From contig JBDNIO010000140.1 in NCBI GenBank assembly GCA_041688215.1, positions 1-12,472 on the forward strand: a DNA stretch of 12,472 bases, in the 5' to 3' direction. The notes beneath the pieces are model-generated. The model was not told the origin of the DNA, searched no databases, and was given only the letters and a program-made list of their open reading frames with translations. Shown here piece by piece: positions 6,889 to 12,472 of this stretch. This stretch comes from JBDNIO01 sp041688215. GTDB taxonomy: Bacteria; Pseudomonadota; Gammaproteobacteria; Nevskiales; Salinisphaeraceae. The translations under genes and the position numbers were made by a program. How positions within the stretch are numbered: position 1 is the first letter of the stretch; every line of letters starts with the position of its first letter.

Positions 6889-8403
6889 ATGCTGGACCCC
6901 GAACTGCGACTAACTTTCGCTTTTGCCAAACGCCATGGCGTGGTGCTGGGGCGCGCTGATGAAGCCAGCGTGGATGTAACCTGCCGCCAGAATATAAGTC
7001 AGCACTCGCTTAGCGAAGTACGCCGGTTCGCCGGCCGGCCACTTAATCTGCGCATGGTGACCCCTGCAGAATTCGATGCACTTTTGCAGACCGGCTATGA
7101 AGGCAAGTCCGCCGAATCCATGCAGATTGTCGAAGGCCTCGACGAGGACATCGACCTCAACAGCGCCGCGCAGGCCCTGAGCGAACCGCAGGACTTGCTG
7201 GAATCGGCCGATGACGCACCAATTATCCGCCTGATCAATGCCCTGCTCACCGAAGCCGTCAAGGAAAACGCCTCGGATATTCACATTGAACCCTTTGAAT
7301 CACGCCTGACCGTGCGTTTCCGTGTAGATGGCGTGTTACGCGAGGTCCTGCATCCGCCGCGCCAGTTGGCACCGGTGCTGATCTCGCGGGTAAAGGTCAT
7401 GGCGCGGCTGGACATCGCCGAAAAACGCCTGCCCCAGGATGGCCGTATATCCGTGCGTATCGCGGGCCGCCCGGTGGATGTGCGCGTATCCACTATTCCG
7501 TCCGGCCACGGTGAACGCGTCGTGATGCGTTTGCTCGACAAACAAGCCGGCCGGCTGGATTTGCCGCAACTAGGCATGCCCGAAAAAACGCTGAAATACA
7601 TCGACGCACTAATCCATAAACCACACGGCATTCTGCTGGTTACCGGCCCCACCGGTTCCGGTAAAACCACCACGCTCTACGCCGGGCTTACGCGCATCAA
7701 CGACCGCACGCGCAATATTCTGACGGTGGAAGACCCGATCGAATATTACCTCGATGGCATCGGTCAAACCCAGGTCAACACCAAGGTCGATATGAGTTTC
7801 GCGCGTGGCCTGCGCGCCATCCTGCGACAAGATCCGGACGTGGTCATGATCGGCGAAATCCGGGACCTGGAGACCGCGGAAATCGCGGTCCAGGCCTCGC
7901 TGACCGGCCACCTCGTGTTATCGACTCTGCACACCAACACGGCAGTCGGCGCGGTTGCCCGTCTGCGTGATATGGGTATCGAGCCTTTCCTGCTGGCTTC
8001 AAGCCTGATCGGCATCATGGCGCAACGGCTGGTGCGTACCCTCTGTGCTGCTTGCCGGCAACCCTATCAGGCAGACGCAAGCGAGTGCGCCGTCCTGGGC
8101 GCTGATCCGGCGAATCCGCCGACAATTTATCGTCCCGGAGAGCAATGCGAAAGCTGTAATAATTCCGGTTATCGCGGGCGTACCGGCATCTACGAACTGG
8201 TTGTGGTTGATGACAAAATGCGCACCATGATCCACGACCAGACCGCCGAACACGTTCTGGAAAAAGAAGCCCGCAAACGCACACCCAGCATTCGTGCCGA
8301 CGGCATCGACAACGTGCTCAAAGGCGTTACCACGCTGGAAGAAGTACTGCGTGTAACCCGCGAAGAAAGCGTGGTTGCCGAACTGAGCTTGGCCCCTGAA
8401 TGA
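6889..8403 (+). CDS. gspE: T2SS assembly ATPase GspE
   Basis: GspE is the cytoplasmic hexameric ATPase that drives pseudopilus assembly through GspF and GspL. The product has 504 residues: an N-terminal GspL-binding region (1 to about 100), the N2 domain (DAPIIRLINALLTEAVKENASDIHIEP, then VRFRVDGVLRE), Walker A GPTGSGKTT (253-261), an Asp box (ILTVEDPIEY), Walker B around 315-326 (DPDVVMIGEIRD), a His box (LTGHLVLSTLHTN), and the zinc-binding tetracysteine motif typical of GspE: C386-x-x-C389 and C420-x-x-C423. All catalytic elements are intact. It starts 5 bp after the gspD stop; AAGG just upstream serves as a ribosome-binding site. Unlike most junctions here, it is separated from gspF by 248 bp containing a palindromic repeat. 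Confidence 0.97.
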   Translation: MLDPELRLTFAFAKRHGVVLGRADEASVDVTCRQNISQHSLSEVRRFAGRPLNLRMVTPAEFDALLQTGYEGKSAESMQIVEGLDEDIDLNSAAQALSEPQDLLESADDAPIIRLINALLTEAVKENASDIHIEPFESRLTVRFRVDGVLREVLHPPRQLAPVLISRVKVMARLDIAEKRLPQDGRISVRIAGRPVDVRVSTIPSGHGERVVMRLLDKQAGRLDLPQLGMPEKTLKYIDALIHKPHGILLVTGPTGSGKTTTLYAGLTRINDRTRNILTVEDPIEYYLDGIGQTQVNTKVDMSFARGLRAILRQDPDVVMIGEIRDLETAEIAVQASLTGHLVLSTLHTNTAVGAVARLRDMGIEPFLLASSLIGIMAQRLVRTLCAACRQPYQADASECAVLGADPANPPTIYRPGEQCESCNNSGYRGRTGIYELVVVDDKMRTMIHDQTAEHVLEKEARKRTPSIRADGIDNVLKGVTTLEEVLRVTREESVVAELSLAPE

Positions 8404-8651
8404 CGTTAGCGATTACAAACCCCGGGTGTTTTAAACCATGGGTTTTGAACACAGAGGCGCACAGGGGCGCGCAGAGAAGAAAACATAGCGATCATATGCC
8501 CTACCTCCGCGCGCCTCTGTGCGCCTCTGTGGTTATTGGAAAAGGCCAGGCTTCGGGTTGGTCCTGTCAGCCCTTGTGTTGCCTTGCTTCGTTCGCATCA
8601 GACTTCAAGAGGATGCTGGAAAACGCAACTTTTCGGCGGTCGTTAAGATAA
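8400..8651 (+). other. 83-codon open frame filling the gspE-gspF gap (doubtful gene)
   Basis: This frame begins at an ATG overlapping the gspE stop (ATGA) and ends with TAA immediately before the gspF ATG, so it fills the whole gap and is in frame with gspF. Its middle is a translation of the palindromic repeat (NTEAHRGAQRR... and LRAPLCASV), a type of sequence I recognise as a frequent artefact of over-predicted repeat ORFs. There is no domain, signal peptide or plausible ribosome-binding site of its own beyond coupling to gspE. I do not believe it encodes a functional protein. Translation through it could, however, deliver ribosomes to the poorly preceded gspF start. Confidence 0.15.
8450..8531. 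repeat. palindromic repeat with 10-bp tandem units between gspE and gspF
   Basis: The left arm (8450-8476) and right arm (8505-8531) are complementary at 25 of 27 positions around a 28-nt loop; one of the two mismatches would be a G-U pair in RNA. Each arm is a tandem of a 10-bp unit: on the right GCGCCTCTGT occurs twice exactly (8511-8520, 8521-8530); on the left ACAGAGGCGC (8451-8460) is followed by ACAGGGGCGC (8461-8470). This resembles dispersed CACAGAGG/CCTCTGTG palindromes that I know from many bacterial genomes. No terminator-like T-run follows, so it probably does not end transcription, but it may stabilise or process the polycistronic mRNA. It is a likely later insertion in an otherwise compact operon. 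Confidence 0.75.
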
Positions 8652-9863
8652 ATGGGCGCTTTTGAATATTCGGCGCTGGATTCGCGTGGACGCGAGCGCA
8701 AGGGCGTTTTAGAGGGCGACGCACCGCGCGCCATTCGTGCACAACTGCGGGAAAAAGGCCTTACGCCGCTCAATGTCAGCGAAGTTGCTGACCGCGCCGA
8801 CAAGCGGCGCCTGTTCAGCTACGAACGCGGCCTGAGTGTTACCGACTTGTCGCTGTTTACTCGCCAGCTCGCCACCCTGGCCCGCGCCGGCCTGCCCATG
8901 GAGGAGGCGCTGAAGGCCGTAGCCGAGCAAACTGAGAATGGGCGGGCGCAGAAAATCATTGTAGGTGTGCGCGCGCACGTAGTCGAAGGCCAGACCCTGG
9001 CCAATGCGTTGGCCCATTTCCCGGGAAGTTTCGACGATTTATATCGAGCCACCGCGGCCGCGGGCGAACAATCAGGGCGCATAGACGAAGTACTCGAAGG
9101 CCTGGCCAATTACGTGGAAGAGCAGCAGAATATGCGGCAAAAAGTGCTGGGCGCCCTGCTCTATCCCGCTTTTTTGAGTCTGGTGGCAATTACCATCGTC
9201 ATCATACTGCTGGCCACCGTGGTGCCCGACCTCGTCGGTGTATTCGAGAGTATCGATGCCGAACTGCCTGCGCTTACCCGCGGACTGATCGCAGTCAGTG
9301 ATTTCGTCCGCGGCTGGGGCTGGCTAATGGCCATCGTGCTGGCCGGCGCGGTAGTAGCCAGTGCCTACGCGCTACGCCGCAAGGAAATCAAACGCCGCGT
9401 GCAGCGCCGTTTACTCAGTATCCCCGTCATCGGTCGCTTCATTCGTGGCGTAAACACCGCGCGCTTCACTCGTACCTTGTCAATCCTGACCAGCAGCGGC
9501 GTGCCCGCCCTGGATGCCATGACTATTGGTGCCGAAGTAGTAACCAACTTGCCCATGCGCGAGGCCATTCAACGGGCCGCACGCAAGGTGCGCGAAGGCG
9601 AAGCCATTAACCGTGCGCTGGCGGCGGAACACCTGTTTCCGCCGATCACCCTGCACATGATCGCCAACGGCGAACTCGCCGGACAACTGGAAACCATGCT
9701 GGCGCGCGCCGCGGAACACCAGGAACGCGAAGTCGAAACCTTGCGCCAGGGCGTAATGGGCATCCTGGGTCCGGCTGTAATCCTGTTAATGGGCGGGCTG
9801 GTATTGCTGATAGTGCTGGCGATTCTGTTACCGGTATTCGATTTGAATCAATTGGTTAAATAA
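8652..9863 (+). CDS. gspF: T2SS inner-membrane platform protein GspF
   Basis: GspF is the polytopic platform protein around which GspE assembles the pseudopilus. The 403-residue product has the usual start (MGAFEYSALDSRGRERKGVLE), two tandem T2SSF domains and three membrane segments. Domain 1 runs from about 66 (DLSLFTRQLATLARAGLPMEEAL) into the first membrane segment (LLYPAFLSLVAITIVIILLATVVP). The second membrane segment is WLMAIVLAGAVVASAYAL. Domain 2 starts at about 271 (RFTRTLSILTSSGVPALDAM) and ends in the third segment (GPAVILLMGGLVLLIVLAILLPVF). The length is normal for the family. The ATG at 8652 directly follows an in-frame TAA (8649-8651), so no upstream start is possible; only a weak AAGA precedes it. 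A 165-bp gap separates it from gspG. Confidence 0.96.
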   Translation: MGAFEYSALDSRGRERKGVLEGDAPRAIRAQLREKGLTPLNVSEVADRADKRRLFSYERGLSVTDLSLFTRQLATLARAGLPMEEALKAVAEQTENGRAQKIIVGVRAHVVEGQTLANALAHFPGSFDDLYRATAAAGEQSGRIDEVLEGLANYVEEQQNMRQKVLGALLYPAFLSLVAITIVIILLATVVPDLVGVFESIDAELPALTRGLIAVSDFVRGWGWLMAIVLAGAVVASAYALRRKEIKRRVQRRLLSIPVIGRFIRGVNTARFTRTLSILTSSGVPALDAMTIGAEVVTNLPMREAIQRAARKVREGEAINRALAAEHLFPPITLHMIANGELAGQLETMLARAAEHQEREVETLRQGVMGILGPAVILLMGGLVLLIVLAILLPVFDLNQLVK

Positions 9864-10028
9864 CGCAGCTTTTGTTTACGAGTTCCGGGTAAAAGCGAAC
9901 CCCGCGAGAGGCCACCATTTCAGCGCGGTATCTGCGCTCTCGCCGCTGACCTTATTGAACATAGCGACTGGCCGCATGTCTGATAGACTACGCCGCTGTT
10001 TTACCTGTTTTTTCGGAGCGAATCCCGC
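9864..10028 (+). promoter_or_regulatory. gspF-gspG spacer with dyads, possible internal control
   Basis: This non-coding spacer has a 7-bp inverted repeat (GCGAGAG at 9904-9910 with CTCTCGC at 9937-9943) enclosing a smaller alternative stem (AGCGC/GCGCT, 9922-9938), and a short palindrome GTCTGATAGAC (9978-9988). TTGAAC (9955-9960) resembles a -35, but no -10 at proper spacing follows; TAGACT at 9984 is 23 bp away. GGAG (10015-10018) is the gspG ribosome-binding site. GspG is needed in far more copies than the other components, so a processing or stabilising element just upstream of gspG would make sense; this is inference. Confidence 0.3.
10015..10018 (+). promoter_or_regulatory. gspG Shine-Dalgarno GGAG
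   Basis: GGAG lies 10 nt before the gspG ATG at 10029 and is one of the clearer ribosome-binding sites of the operon. This fits a highly translated major pseudopilin and fixes the start of that gene. Confidence 0.55.
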
Positions 10029-10478
10029 ATGCAAACCCAATTCCCTACCCACAGCCTTCAGCGCGGGTTTACCCTGATCGAAATCATGGTCGTGGTGGTT
10101 ATTCTCGGCATTTTGGCGGCAATTGCCGTACCCCGCATCATGGACCGCCCGGACACCGCCCGCTTGGCCAAGGCCAAGCAGGATGTGCGTGTCGTGGAAG
10201 GTGCGCTCAAGCTCTACCGTCTGGATAATTTTCAGTACCCTACGACTGAACAAGGTATATCGGCGCTGGTAACCAAACCGGGCATACAGCCGGTACCCAA
10301 AAGCTGGAAACCCGGCGGTTATCTCGATCGTATTCCTGAAGACCCCTGGGGCAACCCCTACCATTACCGCAACCCAGGCGAACACGGCGAAATCGATGTG
10401 TATAGCCTGGGCCGAGATAACCGCCCCGGCGGCGAAGGCGTGGATGGCGATATCGGTAACTGGAACCTGCAATCCTGA
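10029..10478 (+). CDS. gspG: T2SS major pseudopilin GspG
   Basis: GspG polymerises into the pseudopilus shaft. The 149-residue precursor has a 13-residue class III leader (MQTQFPTHSLQRG) cut by prepilin peptidase GspO/PilD before F14 in the sequence G/FTLIE, with Glu at +5. A hydrophobic helix follows (MVVVVILGILAAIAVP). The conserved globular part has LAKAKQDVRVVEGALKLYRLDN, YPTTEQGISALV, YLDRIPEDPWGNPYHY and the C-terminal calcium-binding region of major pseudopilins (RDNRPGGEGVDGDIGNW, with D139 and D141). Length and all family motifs are normal. The prepilin peptidase is not in the window. gspH follows after 11 bp. Confidence 0.97.
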   Translation: MQTQFPTHSLQRGFTLIEIMVVVVILGILAAIAVPRIMDRPDTARLAKAKQDVRVVEGALKLYRLDNFQYPTTEQGISALVTKPGIQPVPKSWKPGGYLDRIPEDPWGNPYHYRNPGEHGEIDVYSLGRDNRPGGEGVDGDIGNWNLQS

Positions 10479-10489
10479 TAGACCCTGAT

Positions 10490-11089
10490 TTGGCTTTGGA
10501 TAATTCAAGCGGTAATCACATTGCCCTGACGCCCCTGACCTGCGCCCAGCGTACACACGCCGGCTTCACGCTGTTGGAAATACTGGTGGTGATGTTCATC
10601 ATCGGCATCATCGTGGGCTTTGCCACGCTCTCGGTCGGCGGCCGTGCCGGGGATGACCGTTTGCAACAGGAAGCCGAACGCCTGGATGCACTCATGCAGA
10701 TCGCCTTGGAGGACGCCATCCTGTATGGCAAGGAAGTCGGGCTCGATTTGACGCCCAAAGGCTACCGGTTCCTGCGCCTGACTGACAAGGGCTGGCAACC
10801 GATAGCGCGCAGTGATCACCCTCTGCGGGCGCGCACCCTGGATTCGGAAATGAAACTAGAATTACACATACCGGAAGGCGAGCAATTGAAGCTCGCCGCG
10901 CGCGCTAGCGACGCCCGCAATAAAGACAAGAAAGACGATGGCCTGCGCCCGGAAGTGTTATTTCTCTCAAGCGGCGAAGTGACACCCTTCACCCTGGAAT
11001 TAAGCGCGACCAATGCGGTGAGTCAATATGTACTCAGCGGTGAGCTCACCGGAAAATTAACCATGACCAGCAAGCAGGGTAATGGTTAG
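10490..11089 (+). CDS. gspH: T2SS minor pseudopilin GspH (non-ATG start)
   Basis: GspH is a minor pseudopilin of the pseudopilus tip region. The processing site AG/FTLLE (cut between G25 and F26 when counted from TTG 10490, Glu at +5), the following hydrophobic helix (ILVVMFIIGIIVGFATLSVGG), and the GspH-type core (DDRLQQEAERLDALMQIALEDAILYGKEVGL, YRFLRL) are all clear. There is no ATG or GTG in frame between the gspG stop and the processing site. TTG at 10490 or 10496 is the only conventional choice, giving a 23-25 residue leader with no evident Shine-Dalgarno. A CTG at 10535 would give a more usual 10-residue leader. The start is therefore uncertain, while the mature protein is not. A Lys/Asp-rich loop (ARNKDKKDD) lies in the second half. 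The gene's last 8 bp overlap the gspI ATG. Confidence 0.9.
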   Translation: MALDNSSGNHIALTPLTCAQRTHAGFTLLEILVVMFIIGIIVGFATLSVGGRAGDDRLQQEAERLDALMQIALEDAILYGKEVGLDLTPKGYRFLRLTDKGWQPIARSDHPLRARTLDSEMKLELHIPEGEQLKLAARASDARNKDKKDDGLRPEVLFLSSGEVTPFTLELSATNAVSQYVLSGELTGKLTMTSKQGNG

Positions 11090-11696
11090 GGAGCTAAAAA
11101 ACGCAGTTTTTCAGCTCCCGCTTGGCATATGGATATGCCAACATTTTCGTGCACTGCGAGTGCTTAAAAATGAAGGAACACGAAAACCGCGTTTTGTGTT
11201 CTGTCGATGCCATAATCATTTATATGGGTCCACGGGTGAAGCTTTTCATCAACCTATTAGACAAACCGGCTTCACCCTGCTCGAAGTGCTGGTTGCGGTC
11301 GCGGTACTGGCCCTGGCAATGGGCGTATTTATATCCGGTAGCAGCCGTTATGCAGACGATGCGGGGTACATACAGAACAAGACGATTGCCCTCTGGGTTG
11401 CGCGCAACCAGTTGGTAGAATTGCAGCTAACCGAACCCTGGCCCGACAAAGGCCGTGATGACGGCGAAGTCAAAATGGGTGGCCGGGAATGGGAATGGCG
11501 CAGCGAAATAGAGGATACGCCTGACCCACGCATACGCCGGGCAGAAATCCGCGTGTTCCCGGTAACCCCGGGCGTTAAAATCAAGCAAGACGATAACCCT
11601 ATGGCCAGATTGACCGGTTACCTCAGCCCCAAAGGCGCCAGTGTCAGTGGCAGCATAAATTTTCAGCAACTCCAGAACCAGGGCTTGACGCCATGA
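11082..11696 (+). CDS. gspI: T2SS minor pseudopilin GspI with a 57-codon in-frame insertion in its leader
   Basis: GspI nucleates the GspI-J-K tip complex. The mature part is normal: QTG/FTLLEVLVAVAVLALAMGVF, then NKTIALWVARNQLVELQL, WPDKG, and GGREWEWRSEIEDTPDPRIRRAEIRV, typical of GspI. The frame from ATG 11082 (overlapping the gspH stop by 8 bp) gives 204 residues with a 63-residue leader (cut G63/F64), far longer than the usual 5-10. Residues 3-59 are encoded by a hairpin-filled stretch (11086-11260) with TTAG at both ends. Without it the protein would be 147 residues starting MVRQTG/FTLLE, a standard leader. Downstream GTG codons (11160, 11196) would give leaders of 37 or 25 residues but lack ribosome-binding sites; an ATT at 11256 would give the canonical length. 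The gene overlaps gspJ by ATGA. Confidence 0.9.
   Translation: MVRELKNAVFQLPLGIWICQHFRALRVLKNEGTRKPRFVFCRCHNHLYGSTGEAFHQPIRQTGFTLLEVLVAVAVLALAMGVFISGSSRYADDAGYIQNKTIALWVARNQLVELQLTEPWPDKGRDDGEVKMGGREWEWRSEIEDTPDPRIRRAEIRVFPVTPGVKIKQDDNPMARLTGYLSPKGASVSGSINFQQLQNQGLTP
11086..11260. mobile_element. TTAG-flanked, six-hairpin palindromic element inside the gspI leader
   Basis: TTAG occurs at 11086-11089 and 11257-11260; one copy plus the DNA between is 171 bp, exactly 57 codons. Hairpins cover almost all of it. H1 is 11089-11119 (GGGAGCT/AGCTCCC plus A5/T5, one bulge). H2 is 11122-11141 (TTGGCATAT/ATATGCCAA, perfect 9 bp, 2-nt loop). H3 is 11142-11172 (CATTTT/AAAATG and GCACT/AGTGC). H4 is 11176-11201 (GAACAC-AAAAC/GTTTT-GTGTTC, one bulge). 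H5 is 11206-11230 (CCATA/TATGG extended). H6 is 11235-11250 (GGTGAA/TTCATC with one G-U). There is no transposase and there are no terminal inverted repeats. TTAG can be read as a 4-bp target duplication, or as the cleavage tetranucleotide of a hairpin-recognising (IS200/IS605- or REP/RAYT-like) system. In-frame residence inside a gene recalls Rickettsia palindromic elements. I cannot name the family. Confidence 0.65.
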
Positions 11697-12427
11697 GCAG
11701 GCAGCGGGGTTTTACCTTGCTGGAGCTGTTGCTGGCATTGTCGATTTTCGCGCTGATGTCGGCCATGGCCTATAGCGGCCTGACCGCCACCCTGAATGCG
11801 CGCGAAGGTATCAACGCCGCACTGGACCGCACCCAGTCTATACAATTGGCTATTTTCCGCATGCGTGCGGACTTGGAGCAAACCACCCCTCGTGGCATAC
11901 GCGACCAGTTTGGTGACTCGCAACCCGCGTTGCTTGGTAGCGCCGAGAATGGCATTACTTTTACGCGCAATGGCTGGCGCAATCCGCTGGGTGAGCGCCG
12001 CAGCAACCTGCAACGGGTCGGGTACCGGCTGGACGATAACGGGAAGCTCCTGCGCCTACACTGGCGCGTACTCGATCGCGCGCAGGATAGCGCCCCGCTG
12101 GAAACTGAACTGTTGTCTGATGTCGAGTCCATGGAGTGGCGCTATCTGGCAGAAAATTATGAATGGATAGACCGTTGGCCCCAGGCGCGCAGCGATATCA
12201 ACCGCAATCCTGATGCGGCCCCTGATAACAGCCTGCCGCGTGCAGTGGAACTGCGTCTGGAAACCGCCACGCTCGGTGAGATTCGGCATTTGTTCTATAT
12301 AGTCCAGCCCCAGGGTCAGGGCCAGTTGGGGCTACCCGGCCAGCCTTCTGAGGAAAATCAAGCCGAGCCCGAGACGCAGGAAACACCCGAGGCCGAGCCC
12401 GGTTCGGCGACTCAATTCGGACTCTAA
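11693..12427 (+). CDS. gspJ: T2SS minor pseudopilin GspJ
   Basis: GspJ is the third component of the pseudopilus tip complex with GspI and GspK. The 244-residue precursor has a 6-residue leader MSRQRG cut before F7 (G/FTLLELLLALSIFALMSAMAY), the conserved LQLAIFRMRADLEQ-type segment after the helix, and GspJ motifs RNGWRNPLGERRSNLQRVGYRL, LLRLHWRVLDR and ELLSDVESMEWRYL. The last 30 or so residues are a Glu/Pro/Gln-rich, probably disordered tail (EENQAEPETQETPEAEPGS). The ATG at 11693 overlaps the gspI stop as ATGA, and the gspJ stop overlaps the gspK start as TAATG, so I, J and K are translationally coupled, as expected for subunits of one complex. Confidence 0.96.
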   Translation: MSRQRGFTLLELLLALSIFALMSAMAYSGLTATLNAREGINAALDRTQSIQLAIFRMRADLEQTTPRGIRDQFGDSQPALLGSAENGITFTRNGWRNPLGERRSNLQRVGYRLDDNGKLLRLHWRVLDRAQDSAPLETELLSDVESMEWRYLAENYEWIDRWPQARSDINRNPDAAPDNSLPRAVELRLETATLGEIRHLFYIVQPQGQGQLGLPGQPSEENQAEPETQETPEAEPGSATQFGL

Positions 12428-12472
12428 TGAAATTCGCTGCTCACAAGTCACAACAAGGCATTGCGCTGATCA
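12427..12472 (+). CDS. gspK: T2SS minor pseudopilin GspK (5' end only)
   Basis: The last 46 bases encode MKFAAHKSQQG/IALI, a prepilin-type leader followed by the Ile/Val-Ala-Leu-Ile start typical of mature GspK, which begins the pseudopilus tip. The ATG shares one base with the gspJ TAA (TAATG). The order after gspJ and the leader together support the call; the rest of the gene lies outside the window. Confidence 0.85.
   Translation, partial: MKFAAHKSQQGIALI

Noticed and set aside
8450..8531. Rho-independent terminator between gspE and gspF
   Set aside because: The stem is long but no T-run follows on either strand, and the downstream genes belong to the same complex.
8406..8648. TTAG at 8406-8409 as a target duplication for the gspE-gspF repeat, like the one in gspI
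   Set aside because: The downstream side has TTAAG rather than TTAG and lies far from the palindrome, so no convincing duplication or empty-site reconstruction can be made.
9876..10556. 226-codon open frame on the - strand
   Set aside because: It lies antisense to gspG and its spacer, has no recognisable domain, and mirrors the well-supported gspG frame.
11086..11260. Integron attC site or CRISPR repeats
   Set aside because: No attC core sites (GTTRRRY and its partner) border it, and the six hairpins differ in sequence, so there are no direct repeats as in a CRISPR array.

Overview
The window holds most of a type II secretion system (T2SS) locus from a gammaproteobacterium. The gsp genes run in canonical order (gspC-D-E-F-G-H-I-J and the first codons of gspK) on the + strand. 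A divergent exeA/gspA-exeB/gspB pair lies on the - strand, followed by a small DUF2845 gene. The split arrangement, the ExeA domain order and the protein sequences fit marine or plant-polymer-degrading Gammaproteobacteria (Cellvibrionales-like). That placement is an impression, not a computed result.

Layout. Positions 84-3589 (- strand): exeA (AAA ATPase, membrane segment, periplasmic C39-like and peptidoglycan-binding domains, and an extra OmpA-like C-terminus), then exeB/gspB, then an exported two-repeat DUF2845 protein, probably one transcription unit. Positions 3590-3908: divergent control region with a weak sigma70-like promoter for gspC preceded by a nested dyad. Positions 3909-12472 (+ strand): gspC, gspD (secretin), gspE (ATPase), gspF (platform), gspG (major pseudopilin), gspH, gspI, gspJ (minor pseudopilins) and the start of gspK. 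Most junctions are tight or overlapping (C/D, D/E, H/I, I/J, J/K, and G/H with 11 bp). The exceptions are a 248-bp gap E/F and a 165-bp gap F/G.

How the genes work together. ExeA and ExeB bind and remodel peptidoglycan so that the GspD secretin can assemble in the outer membrane. GspC links the inner-membrane platform to GspD. GspE powers GspF-dependent assembly of the pseudopilus (GspG shaft with a GspH-I-J-K tip), which pushes folded exoproteins through GspD.

Most notable points. (1) A 171-bp stretch at the start of gspI folds into six consecutive hairpins and is bounded by TTAG on both sides. Removing it with one TTAG copy restores, in frame, a textbook short prepilin leader (MVRQTG/FTLLE). 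It looks like a small palindromic mobile element inserted in frame, giving GspI an apparent 63-residue leader. (2) A second, unrelated palindromic repeat, built of 10-bp tandem units, sits between gspE and gspF. (3) ExeA carries an OmpA-like C-terminal domain beyond the usual architecture. (4) gspH has no ATG start. I see no rRNA, tRNA, CRISPR array or transposase gene.
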